Source: Paenibacillus phytorum (GTDB lineage: Bacteria > Bacillota > Bacilli > Paenibacillales > NBRC-103111). From it: a DNA stretch of 43,436 bases. The notes beneath the pieces were generated by a model that saw only the letters and a program-made list of their open reading frames with translations, did no database searches and was not told the origin of the DNA. The stretch spans positions 1 to 43,436 of the forward strand of contig NZ_WHOA01000203.1 in NCBI RefSeq assembly GCF_013141715.1. Reading direction: 5' to 3'. Position 1 is the first letter of the stretch, and the number at the start of each line of letters is the position of its first letter. A program made the translations under genes and the position numbers. Shown in pieces: positions 8,228-16,671 of the stretch.

Positions 8228-10528
8228 GTGTTCAGAAGTAAGCGCTTCCGAGACAATTGGATTTTAATTCTGATCATCTCCAGTATTCCCGGACTTATCT
8301 TCGGCGGTGTGATTTATTGGTTTGCCGGCGAGCGTCTTGAGAACGAACTGCTTCAGATGCATAATAAACAGATTCAGTTGAGAGCAGCCAATATTGACGA
8401 ACAGTTCTCTTACTTGGAGACGTCGGTTATGCATTGGGCATTCGATCCAAGCTTCAGTTACTCATTAGCGAGTTTAAAACTATCGCGTGATTTCGAGATT
8501 GCTCGTAACATGACACAGACACTAGCCAATATGAAAGGCGCCAATCCACTGGCTGCGGAAACAGAATTGTTCTTGGAAGGGGCAGCGCCCGTGCGGTTTC
8601 ATCCGCAATACGAGGCATTAACCAGTGCCGTACAGATCGAAGGATACAGGAATTTGCTCGCCATTGATAAGAAGGTTTTCTGGTCCCAGCATACTTCGGA
8701 GTCCGGACTTCCGCGTGATAATTCATTGTCGTTAATGGTAAAAATACCTGAAACTAACGAGAACCCGTTTGGGGTCATTGCGGTTCGGATCGACACCGCG
8801 AAGGTCGCCAAATTGCTGCAAACGTTAGCCCCTTATAACGACGGGGGTACGTTTCTGCTGGAGGAAAATGGCGATCAATTGCTGTCTAGCTCAGGGAAAG
8901 AACCAGCATCGCAGCTAGATGAAGCTATTAAGAGAGAGGTACTTACCAGTAAGGCGAAATCAGGCTCATTCCTGTTTGATTGGAACCAAACGACGTACAC
9001 GGTAGCCTTCGGCACCATGTCGCGTGTCGGTGCTTCTTGGACTTATGTCACTGCGTCTCCGATTAGCGCAATTACCAAGCCTGTCGTTTTTATTTCCCAA
9101 TTGGTCTTGACGCTAAGCATCGCGATGCTGCTGCTCGCGTTCGTTTTATCTTGGCTGGCTTCACGGCGCATCTATTCACCTATCGCACAGTTAGTCAACT
9201 TGCTAACTGGAAAGACAGGTTTAGCGGCGCTCCGGAAAGAACAAAATGATGATTTTAAGATCATTGAGAAAGAATGGCTGCATTTGACTAGAGAGAGTAT
9301 GACGCTTCAGAATAAGCTGGAGGAGCAGCTCCCTCATCTCAAGGAAGGCTTCCTGCTTCAACTTGTTCAAGGGTATCTCTACTCATACTCCGAGCAATCT
9401 CTTCTGGAGAGAATGCGCAATTTCGGCTGGTCAGTGGACAATAGGCAATACGCCATGCTGTATATTCAATTGAGCGGGTTTGAAAACTTAGAGGGGCGCT
9501 TCTTGTCCGGTGATGAAGGGCTTGTCACTTTCGCTGCTGCCAATATTACGAAGGAGCTCGCATCGAGTCGTTTCGATCAAGCGGAAGTGTTGAACTTTCA
9601 CGATTTGTCGATCGGTATCCTCATCTTCCTTCCGGATGAAATTGAAAAGCCGGAAATAATCAAAACGTTCAGTCAAGAACTGGCTCAAGGGATTCATCAC
9701 ACGCTGAAAATGTACGTATCGGTCACGATCGGCAATCTCGCTATGTCTGTCATACATGTGCCCTCTCGCTTCGAGGAAGCGATGCAGGCATCAAGCAGAC
9801 GCCGCTTCGAAAGCCGGAACCAAATTATCGACCTGGAATCACTGGATGAACTCGAGAAAGAGAACCACGAAATTCATTATCCATTCGCGCTCGAAAGAGC
9901 GATAATTCAGGCTATTCGAATCGGCCAGAATGAAGAAGCGAAGCAGCTTATTCAGGCTTTCATGGAAGAACTGCTCGAACGCGGAGCCAAGGTGATCGAC
10001 ATTCAGCAAGGTAATCTCCAATTACTCGGTAGTATCTTGCATGCTATACGACTTTCGAACTTGGATCCAAATCGAATATTTAAATCGGCTAATTTATACG
10101 AACAACTTATGCAAATCGGGGACCCACAGAAAATGATCGCCTGGTTCCATGATAAAGTAGTGAATCCATGCATGGTGGAACTGGAATCGCGATCCGACGT
10201 GGAAGTGAAAAGAACTGTGGAAACTGCGATGATTTATCTTCAGAACAATTACATGAAGGAAATATCTCTGGACAGCTGTGCCGACTACGCAGGCACGAAT
10301 ACGGTTGCGTTAAGCAAAGCGTTCAAGCAGGTCAGCGGTAAAAACTTTATTGACTATTTAACCGAGCTGCGTATTGAAAAAGCGAAGGAGCTTTTGCGTG
10401 ACACGGATATGAAAATCAACGATATTGCCGAAAAGGCTGGATATCAGCCAAGCTATTTTAACCGAATCTTTAAGAAACAAGAAGGCATAACACCAAGCCG
10501 ATATCGGGAGTTAAACAGAAATGAATAG
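8228..10528 (+). CDS. Membrane-bound AraC-family regulator (YesS-like)
   Basis: 766 residues. A membrane segment at about 12-31 is followed by an extracellular sensor region of the Cache type (about 32-285), a second membrane segment (about 287-315), a cytoplasmic linker, and a C-terminal pair of AraC helix-turn-helix motifs (about 660-765; ISLDSCADYAG and KINDIAEKAGYQPSYFNRIFKK). The start is GTG 8228 with AGGGGGAA about eight bases before it. The size and layout match YesS of the B. subtilis rhamnogalacturonan locus. It is transcribed in the same direction as the polysaccharide genes behind it, separated by a terminator, so it likely activates them when an oligosaccharide is sensed outside the cell. 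Confidence 0.9.
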   Translation: MFRSKRFRDNWILILIISSIPGLIFGGVIYWFAGERLENELLQMHNKQIQLRAANIDEQFSYLETSVMHWAFDPSFSYSLASLKLSRDFEIARNMTQTLANMKGANPLAAETELFLEGAAPVRFHPQYEALTSAVQIEGYRNLLAIDKKVFWSQHTSESGLPRDNSLSLMVKIPETNENPFGVIAVRIDTAKVAKLLQTLAPYNDGGTFLLEENGDQLLSSSGKEPASQLDEAIKREVLTSKAKSGSFLFDWNQTTYTVAFGTMSRVGASWTYVTASPISAITKPVVFISQLVLTLSIAMLLLAFVLSWLASRRIYSPIAQLVNLLTGKTGLAALRKEQNDDFKIIEKEWLHLTRESMTLQNKLEEQLPHLKEGFLLQLVQGYLYSYSEQSLLERMRNFGWSVDNRQYAMLYIQLSGFENLEGRFLSGDEGLVTFAAANITKELASSRFDQAEVLNFHDLSIGILIFLPDEIEKPEIIKTFSQELAQGIHHTLKMYVSVTIGNLAMSVIHVPSRFEEAMQASSRRRFESRNQIIDLESLDELEKENHEIHYPFALERAIIQAIRIGQNEEAKQLIQAFMEELLERGAKVIDIQQGNLQLLGSILHAIRLSNLDPNRIFKSANLYEQLMQIGDPQKMIAWFHDKVVNPCMVELESRSDVEVKRTVETAMIYLQNNYMKEISLDSCADYAGTNTVALSKAFKQVSGKNFIDYLTELRIEKAKELLRDTDMKINDIAEKAGYQPSYFNRIFKKQEGITPSRYRELNRNE

Positions 10529-10538
10529 CTTCATCCCG

Positions 10539-10569
10539 CAAACCGCCTGCAATGGCGGTTTGTTTTTTT
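10539..10569 (+). terminator. Rho-independent terminator after the YesS-like gene
   Basis: Perfect nine-base stem CAAACCGCC/GGCGGTTTG with a six-base loop and seven T's directly behind it. It separates the regulator from the downstream catabolic genes. Confidence 0.92.
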
Positions 10570-10588
10570 GTTTTGAAAAAAAGTCTTA

Positions 10589-10614
10589 ATCCCGCAAAAA
10601 AGTGAAATGTCCCG
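10589..10614. promoter_or_regulatory. Candidate AraC-type direct half-sites upstream of the yetA-like gene
   Basis: TCCCG occurs at 10590-10594 and again at 10610-10614, exactly 20 bp apart, about two helical turns. The ten-base string ATCCCGCAAA at 10589 also occurs at 10533. Direct half-sites with this spacing are typical for AraC-family activators. The assignment to the YesS-like protein is inference. Confidence 0.3.
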
Positions 10615-10711
10615 TCATGTATGGAGTTAGAAAGTGTAGTTGAAGGAAATTCACATAGAAACTAATCTTGAACCAAGACCTAAAACAAATTCGGAGAGGG
10701 GTAAAGAAAAC

Positions 10712-13357
10712 ATGGGAGAGAAAAAGCAACTCCGCGTGCATTGGTTGGAGGAAGAACTTCCAAACTCTTGCGGTGTTACATGGGGAGTACCTTGGCACAT
10801 AGGTGAATTAAATCGGTCGCAAGCTGGCACTTTCACTCTTATTGATTCGTCAGGAAACCCGCTCGCGCTTCAAAGCTGGCCAACCGCTTATTGGCCTGAC
10901 GGCAGCGTGAAATGGACAGCGCACGCCGCATCGTTCGATAAGCCTGAAAGTGAAGGTTATACACTACAAGCCGCCGATGAACAGTCCATAACAATCCATG
11001 CGAGATCCCGTATGAAGGTTACTCAATCGGCTGATGAAGTGACCGTCGATACCGGAGTCATCCGGTGTATCGTCGGAAAACAAGGAAAGTCATTCATCCG
11101 CGCTCTATATCACGGGGAGAAGCTGATCAGCTCGGATGGTTCACTCGTCTGTATTCGCGAAGAACGACGAACGACATCAAGCGGGCGTCTTTATCAGGAA
11201 GAATCGTTTCGTGGCAAGGTCACATCCGTAACGATCGAACAGGAGGGCCCTTCACGGGTCGTACTCATGGTGGAGGGCGAGCATATCTCCAAGAAAGCCG
11301 ACCGTTCTTGGCTCCCCTTCCGGCTGCGTCTGTATTTCTATGCAAACCAAGCATCAATTCGGATTGTCCACACCTCATTGTTCAATGGAGATCCACAAGA
11401 GGACTTCGTGAAAGGGCTTGGCATCTCTTTTGCTTTGCCGCTGAAAGCCCCTCTTTATAACAGGTACGTTCGTTTCGCTGGCGATACAGGCTTTTTCAGT
11501 GAATCGCCCCGGCATTTGTCGACATGGCGGACGAAGGGCGTCTACCTGGACATGTTCTGGCGTCAGCAAGCTGGGGAAGCGATTGCATTTGATCATGAGA
11601 AAGATGCGAAATTCAAAGCGCTGCTGGATGATTCCGCTGCCTGGGACAGCTTTAAGTTGACGCAGCTTTCCGCCGACTCCTATTCTATCGTCAAGCAAAC
11701 ATATAAAGAATGCAGCCCAGTGAAGGCCGTCAGCGGTAACCGTGCGAAAGGGCTTGTATATGCCGGTGACACTCACGGCGGGCTTGCAGCAGGGCTTCGC
11801 AATTTTTGGCAGAAGCATCCATCGTCTTTGGAAGTAACCGGTATGACGACAGATGAAGCCAATCTAACACTCTGGTTCTGGTCACCAGATGCCGCAGCTA
11901 TGGATATGCGTCATTACGATACGACAACGTATGTGGAATCCGCCTATGAGGGATCGGAAGAGCTGCGCAGCACACCATATGGAATCGGAAATACGAACGA
12001 GCTTATGCTGTGGTGCTGTGATGGGACACCCGCTGCTGCCGACCTTGCAAACATGACTAGCCATATTCAAACCCCGCCGCAGCTCTTATGTGAGCCTGCA
12101 CGTTATCATGATACGAATGTTTTCGGTATCTGGAGTCTGCCTGACCGCAGCACGCCTGCCAAAGCTTGGATCGAAGATCAACTCGACGCCTGTTTGAGCT
12201 TCTACAAGCAAGAGGTTGAGAGGCGGCGGTGGTACGGTTTCTGGGATTATGGAGATTTCATGCATACGTACGATCCCGTACGGCACGAATGGCGATACGA
12301 CGTAGGCGGGTTTGCCTGGCAGAACACCGAGCTTGTGCCGAACATCTGGCTTTGGCTCTCGTTCTTGCGGTCGGGACGTGCAGATTTGTTCCGCATGGCG
12401 GAGGCCATGACGCGTCATACGAGTGAAGTGGATGTCTATCATCTCGGAGAATATGCAGGACTCGGTTCTCGGCATAACGTCGTTCACTGGGGTTGCGGAT
12501 GCAAGGAAGCGCGTATCGCAATGGCTGGTTTGCACCGTTACTACTACTTCTTGACAGCAGATGAACGTATTGGAGATATTTTGGAGGAAGTGGCCGATGC
12601 TGATTTCGCCACCGTCGGAATCGATCCGATGCGAGCCTATTTCCCGAAAGATGAACATCTTACGCACGTGAGGAGCGGTCCAGACTGGGCAGCTTTTAGC
12701 TCGAATTGGATGTCGCAATGGGAACGCTTTGAGAATTCGAAATACCGAGATAAGATCCTGCAAGGGATTAAGAATTTGAAGTCCGCACCGTTCCGGCTCT
12801 TATCAGGCACGACATTCGGATACGATCCGAATACTGGGATTCTTACCCATATCAGCGACGGCAACTACGGATATCATATGGTCATTTCCTTCGGCGCGCC
12901 GCAAGTGTGGATAGAGCTTTCGCAACTTCTCTCCGATCCTGAATGGGATGACATGCTCGTAGAATTCGGGGAATTTTATTACCTAGAACCTGAGGAAAAG
13001 TTAGCCCGAACGAATGGAGACATCGATCATAATAAATTCAGCTGGCCGATGTTTGCGGCATCGATGGCGGCTTACGCAGCCAACCGACGCAGTAATGCTG
13101 CTCTGGCTGCGATAACATGGCGGATCATGCTGGAGAATCGTCTGCCGGGGGGCAGCGAGGACGCGACGCGAACCTATCAAGTGCCTGAGCACGCGTATGT
13201 CCGACCTATTCAAGAACTGCCGAGCATCACGACAAATGTAACGTCGCAATGGTCCTTGAACGCGATCATGTGCCTGGAGCTAATCGGGAACGAACTGCCG
13301 ACGGAGCTGAATGCTGAATATCTGAGCGCTTCCTATGCCGCGGATCAGAAGAAATAA
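10712..13357 (+). CDS. yetA: YetA-like exo-rhamnogalacturonan lyase family protein
   Basis: 881 residues from ATG 10712, which has GGAGAGGGG about ten bases upstream; an in-frame start at 10640 lacks such a site. The N-terminal region with VTWGVPWHIGEL and YWPDGSVKWTAHA fits the RIFT-barrel domain of the PcRGLX/YetA family, and the centre and C-terminus fit its (alpha/alpha) barrel (WYGFWDYGDFMHTYD). Family members act on rhamnogalacturonan I from the chain end; B. subtilis YetA lies in the same kind of cluster. No signal peptide is seen, so it probably acts in the cytoplasm on imported oligosaccharides. A GH105 gene follows closely, supporting one operon. The exact substrate is not shown by sequence. 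Confidence 0.85.
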   Translation: MGEKKQLRVHWLEEELPNSCGVTWGVPWHIGELNRSQAGTFTLIDSSGNPLALQSWPTAYWPDGSVKWTAHAASFDKPESEGYTLQAADEQSITIHARSRMKVTQSADEVTVDTGVIRCIVGKQGKSFIRALYHGEKLISSDGSLVCIREERRTTSSGRLYQEESFRGKVTSVTIEQEGPSRVVLMVEGEHISKKADRSWLPFRLRLYFYANQASIRIVHTSLFNGDPQEDFVKGLGISFALPLKAPLYNRYVRFAGDTGFFSESPRHLSTWRTKGVYLDMFWRQQAGEAIAFDHEKDAKFKALLDDSAAWDSFKLTQLSADSYSIVKQTYKECSPVKAVSGNRAKGLVYAGDTHGGLAAGLRNFWQKHPSSLEVTGMTTDEANLTLWFWSPDAAAMDMRHYDTTTYVESAYEGSEELRSTPYGIGNTNELMLWCCDGTPAAADLANMTSHIQTPPQLLCEPARYHDTNVFGIWSLPDRSTPAKAWIEDQLDACLSFYKQEVERRRWYGFWDYGDFMHTYDPVRHEWRYDVGGFAWQNTELVPNIWLWLSFLRSGRADLFRMAEAMTRHTSEVDVYHLGEYAGLGSRHNVVHWGCGCKEARIAMAGLHRYYYFLTADERIGDILEEVADADFATVGIDPMRAYFPKDEHLTHVRSGPDWAAFSSNWMSQWERFENSKYRDKILQGIKNLKSAPFRLLSGTTFGYDPNTGILTHISDGNYGYHMVISFGAPQVWIELSQLLSDPEWDDMLVEFGEFYYLEPEEKLARTNGDIDHNKFSWPMFAASMAAYAANRRSNAALAAITWRIMLENRLPGGSEDATRTYQVPEHAYVRPIQELPSITTNVTSQWSLNAIMCLELIGNELPTELNAEYLSASYAADQKK

Positions 13358-13405
13358 TCGATGCAGTCTAAGATTTCAAATTTCAATGTTCGAGGAGGAA
13401 CTGTT

Positions 13406-14464
13406 TTGAAATACGTAACGATCAATGAAACGAATATTAAACAAGCCATCGAGCGGCTAGTAACCAGAACGTTTCAAATGGATATGACATGGGATTGGCC
13501 TGCCGGAGTCGCTTTCTACGGCGTAGGCCAAGCTTATCTGGCTACTGGTGAATTAAAGTATTTGGATCAATTGCAAACGTGGATCGATGAGCAGTTGGAG
13601 GACGGCATTCCTAGGTTAACTGTCAACGCGGTATCCATTGGTCATACATTGCTTACACTGTACGGTCAAACCAAATCGGAACGTTATCTGGATATAGCGG
13701 TCCAAATGGCGGAGTTCTTGAGAACAGATGCGGTACGATTCGCGGATGGCGTGTTTCAGCATACCGTATCGCAAAATTACGATTTCCCGCAGCAGGCTTG
13801 GGTCGATACGATGTTTATGGCCGGATATTTTCTCATCCGCATTGGCACTTTACTTGAAAGAAACGATTGGCTGGAGGATGGCTTACTGCAGTACCATGCA
13901 CACGAGCGCTTCTTGCAGGATCGTGAAACAAATCTATATGTTCACGGTTGGGATCATATCGCCCAGAACAACATGTCCGCTGTCTATTGGGCGCGTGGCA
14001 ATTCATGGGCAGCTTATACGATGTCGGAAGCGCTGCATATCGTAGAAGTCACACATCCGTCCTATATGAAAATGTACGATTCGCTGCGTGATCAACTTAG
14101 CAGCATCGTCCGGCTCCAATCTGATCATGGGCTCTGGCACACCGTGCTGAATGATCCGACCTCTTATGAGGAAACATCGGGCTCTGCGGGACTTGCCGCC
14201 GGATTGATTCGATATAACGAAGCCATCGGCGCCCCTATGTACAATAAGTATATTCAGAAGGCCGTGCCTGCCATATTATCGAAAATTTCGAATAACGGTA
14301 CAGTGTTGGACGTTTCGGCTGGAACGGCTGTAATGAAAGACGCCGACGGCTACAAAGGGGTCGCTCATGAACGGATTCAAGGCTGGGGACAGGGACTGGC
14401 ATTAGTATTCCTCTCTTCGCTTCTGAAGTACAATTGGTTGAAATACATTTCACAAACCGAGTAA
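13406..14464 (+). CDS. GH105/GH88-type unsaturated uronyl hydrolase
   Basis: 352 residues from TTG 13406, which has GGAGG seven bases upstream; an ATG at 13361 would extend it by 15 residues but has no such site. The family removes the delta-4,5-unsaturated uronic acid left by polysaccharide lyases. Visible signatures are WDWPAG near the N-terminus, QQAWVDTMFMAGYF with the conserved aspartate, and WARGNSWAAY. There is no signal peptide, so it is cytoplasmic. It follows the lyase gene after a 48-bp gap and would act on its products. YesR and YteR of B. subtilis are the closest characterised types. Confidence 0.88.
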   Translation: MKYVTINETNIKQAIERLVTRTFQMDMTWDWPAGVAFYGVGQAYLATGELKYLDQLQTWIDEQLEDGIPRLTVNAVSIGHTLLTLYGQTKSERYLDIAVQMAEFLRTDAVRFADGVFQHTVSQNYDFPQQAWVDTMFMAGYFLIRIGTLLERNDWLEDGLLQYHAHERFLQDRETNLYVHGWDHIAQNNMSAVYWARGNSWAAYTMSEALHIVEVTHPSYMKMYDSLRDQLSSIVRLQSDHGLWHTVLNDPTSYEETSGSAGLAAGLIRYNEAIGAPMYNKYIQKAVPAILSKISNNGTVLDVSAGTAVMKDADGYKGVAHERIQGWGQGLALVFLSSLLKYNWLKYISQTE

Positions 14465-14465
14465 A

Positions 14466-14484
14466 GGAATGTTCAACCCATTCC
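14466..14484 (+). other. Short hairpin after the GH105 gene
   Basis: GGAATG/CATTCC stem with a seven-base loop directly after the stop codon. The nearest T-run begins about 14 bases later, so it is not a canonical terminator; it may be a weak one or a 3'-end stabiliser. Confidence 0.35.
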
Positions 14485-14523
14485 CATGGCGATAATACTT
14501 TTTTTCTAACTTCATACTTTTTT

Positions 14524-14538
14524 AAGAAAGCGGTTTCA
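14524..14538. promoter_or_regulatory. Candidate cre (CcpA) site upstream of the lpl-type operon
   Basis: AAGAAAGCGGTTTCA fits the cre consensus WTGNAANCGNWNNCW with one mismatch (position 2). It lies upstream of a possible promoter (TTGTTG, 18 bases, TATAGT at 14571-14576), so glucose-type repression of the importer is likely. Confidence 0.5.
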
Positions 14539-14628
14539 AAATAGTGTTGTTGTCAGAAATTTTTGAATCTTATAGTGTTTAACTTACAAAGCCACAAGCT
14601 AAAATTTCAATTGCGAAGGAGTGAGAAC

Positions 14629-15597
14629 ATGATCAAAGCATCTGATGCTGAACAGCACATCGTGCCTGTCCGAGCCGTAAGAACTTCCAAGCGAAGCACG
14701 CTGATAGCTAAAGTATTAAGAGATAAATATTTGCTGCTGCTGCTTCTGCCGGGATTGGCCTACTTTATCATATTTAAATATGTTCCAATGTGGGGGGTCC
14801 TGTTAGCCTTCAAAAACTATCAGCCTTATGTCGGTTTTTTAAAAAGCGAGTGGGTCGGACTAGATAATTTCAAGCAATTTTTTCAAGATCCTGTCTTCTT
14901 CAAATTGATACGAAATACGCTTTTGCTTGGTTTATATGATATGGTGTTTTTCTTCCCGGCGCCAATCCTACTGGCGGTATTGTTAAACGAAGTCCGCAAA
15001 TCTTTTTACAAACGTTTTATTCAATCGCTGATTTATATCCCGCATTTTATTTCGATGGTTATTGTTGCAAGTATTTCCTATCTTCTTTTGACGACAGAAG
15101 GTGGAGTCATCAATGAATTCATGCTGAAGGTATTCGGGCATAAAATAGACTTTCTAACAAGTGAAGACTGGTTTCGTCCCATGATTATCACACAGAGTAT
15201 TTGGAAAGAGATGGGTTGGGGAACGATCATCTTCCTAGCAGCGCTTGCGGGCGTAGATCAAGAGCAATATGAAGCGGCCATCGTCGATGGAGCAAATCGA
15301 TTTCGCCAGCTCTGGCATATTACGCTGCCAGCTATTCAGGGAACGATCATTGTCGTGCTGATATTGCGAATGGGTCACTTTATGGACCGTGGGTTTGAAC
15401 AAGTATTATTAATGATTAATCCGTTAAACAGGTCGGTTGCTGAAGTGTTTGACACGTATGTTTACACAGCGGGGATCATTCAAGGCGCTTTCAGCTACAG
15501 CGCGGCAGTAGGGCTATTTAAAGCCGTTATCGGTGTCATTCTCGTTTTTACAACGAATTATTTAGCCAAAAGGGCTGGACATTCCGGCATATTCTGA
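14629..15597 (+). CDS. lplB: LplB-type sugar ABC transporter permease
   Basis: 322 residues from ATG 14629, with AAGGAG seven bases upstream; a further-upstream start at 14563 has none. About six membrane segments are visible, beginning with LLLLLLPGLAYFIIF. The EAA loop that docks on the ATPase is present (YEAAIVDGANRFRQLWHITLP). This belongs to the carbohydrate-uptake subfamily that includes LplB. It forms an importer with the next two genes. No ATPase is encoded nearby; such systems usually share an MsmX-like ATPase encoded elsewhere. Confidence 0.92.
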   Translation: MIKASDAEQHIVPVRAVRTSKRSTLIAKVLRDKYLLLLLLPGLAYFIIFKYVPMWGVLLAFKNYQPYVGFLKSEWVGLDNFKQFFQDPVFFKLIRNTLLLGLYDMVFFFPAPILLAVLLNEVRKSFYKRFIQSLIYIPHFISMVIVASISYLLLTTEGGVINEFMLKVFGHKIDFLTSEDWFRPMIITQSIWKEMGWGTIIFLAALAGVDQEQYEAAIVDGANRFRQLWHITLPAIQGTIIVVLILRMGHFMDRGFEQVLLMINPLNRSVAEVFDTYVYTAGIIQGAFSYSAAVGLFKAVIGVILVFTTNYLAKRAGHSGIF

Positions 15598-15620
15598 TCT
15601 TTGCGTATGCTTACGAAGTC

Positions 15621-15640
15621 AGTTTTGCTATCGCAAAACT
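15621..15640 (+). other. Hairpin between the two permease genes
   Basis: Perfect eight-base arms AGTTTTGC/GCAAAACT around TATC, just ahead of the AGGAGGAG ribosome binding site at about 15644-15651. No T-run follows. Possibly an mRNA-stability element or a small dispersed repeat. Confidence 0.45.
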
Positions 15641-15657
15641 CTTAGGAGGAGAGTACG

Positions 15658-16539
15658 ATGAACACACGTCATTCGTCTATAGGCGAAAAATTGTTTGATA
15701 TCGCCAATTATTTGTTTCTTGCTATCGTTGCCCTTGCCATGATCCTTCCGGTCATGTATATCGTGGCGGGATCGTTCGCAAGCGATCTCGAGATAGGAAG
15801 CAGATCCTTTTTCCTCATTCCCAAAGATATCACATTTGATGCCTATAAATTTGTTTTTAAAGATAATACGTTACCGCGAAGTTTGGGAGTATCCGTATTT
15901 ATAACCATTGGGGGTACTCTTGTAAATCTTTTCTTTACCTTTACGATGGCCTATGCTTTATCGCGGAGCCATATGATTGGCAGAAATGTCGTCATGAACA
16001 TGATCATCTTCACGATGGTGTTTAGCGGTGGGATTATTCCTACTTATCTGGTTGTGAAAAGTTTGGGACTATTGAACACCTACTGGGCGGTCATGCTGCC
16101 TGTCGCGATCAACGCTTTTAATTTGATTGTTATAAAATCATTTTTTCAAGAAATCCCTAACGAACTGATTGAATCGGCCCGAATTGATGGGTGTAACGAT
16201 ATTGGTGTGCTGTGGCGGATTGTTCTACCGCTTTCTAAACCAGTTATCGCAACATTCGCTCTTTTCTACGCTGTTGCACACTGGAACGATTTCTTTAATG
16301 CGCTGATCTATCTATCAGACGCCAAGAAGTGGCCGATGCAGGTGCTATTGCGGCAAATTGTACTTATGGCAACGGGCTCGCTAGAAATGGGAACTTACGA
16401 TCCTACTTACGTAAAACCTCCGGATCAATCGATTAAAATGGCAATCATCGTCGTGGGTACATTACCGATTTTGATGGTTTACCCGTTTATTCAAAAGTAT
16501 TTTGCTAAAGGGGTTTTAATTGGCGCGGTAAAAGGTTAA
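15658..16539 (+). CDS. LplC/YtcP-type sugar ABC transporter permease
   Basis: 293 residues with six predicted membrane segments and the EAA motif (ESARIDGCNDIGVLWRIVLPLSKP). It ends in the family-typical FAKGVLIGAVKG. A strong AGGAGGAG site precedes ATG 15658. It pairs with the upstream permease to form the translocation channel for an oligosaccharide, probably the pectin- or rhamnogalacturonan-derived substrate of this locus. Confidence 0.92.
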   Translation: MNTRHSSIGEKLFDIANYLFLAIVALAMILPVMYIVAGSFASDLEIGSRSFFLIPKDITFDAYKFVFKDNTLPRSLGVSVFITIGGTLVNLFFTFTMAYALSRSHMIGRNVVMNMIIFTMVFSGGIIPTYLVVKSLGLLNTYWAVMLPVAINAFNLIVIKSFFQEIPNELIESARIDGCNDIGVLWRIVLPLSKPVIATFALFYAVAHWNDFFNALIYLSDAKKWPMQVLLRQIVLMATGSLEMGTYDPTYVKPPDQSIKMAIIVVGTLPILMVYPFIQKYFAKGVLIGAVKG

Positions 16540-16671
16540 TCGTTTTCGATGTGAAGGGATTATTTTCGGATTGTCGCAGCATCGGTTCAAGACCGGAAAG
16601 GCATTGACGACAGGTGCTTGCTTCATCATATACAAATACATTTTTGATTTGACAAAGGGAGGCAAAAGAAT

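Noticed and set aside
12086..12763. 225-codon open frame on the minus strand
   Set aside because: It lies wholly inside the yetA-like gene, in the complementary frame of a well-supported protein, and encodes no recognisable domain.
16540..16671. Riboswitch in front of the binding-lipoprotein gene
   Set aside because: Only small stems such as CGGT/ACCG and TTGTCG/CGACAG are seen; no known aptamer core and no terminator.
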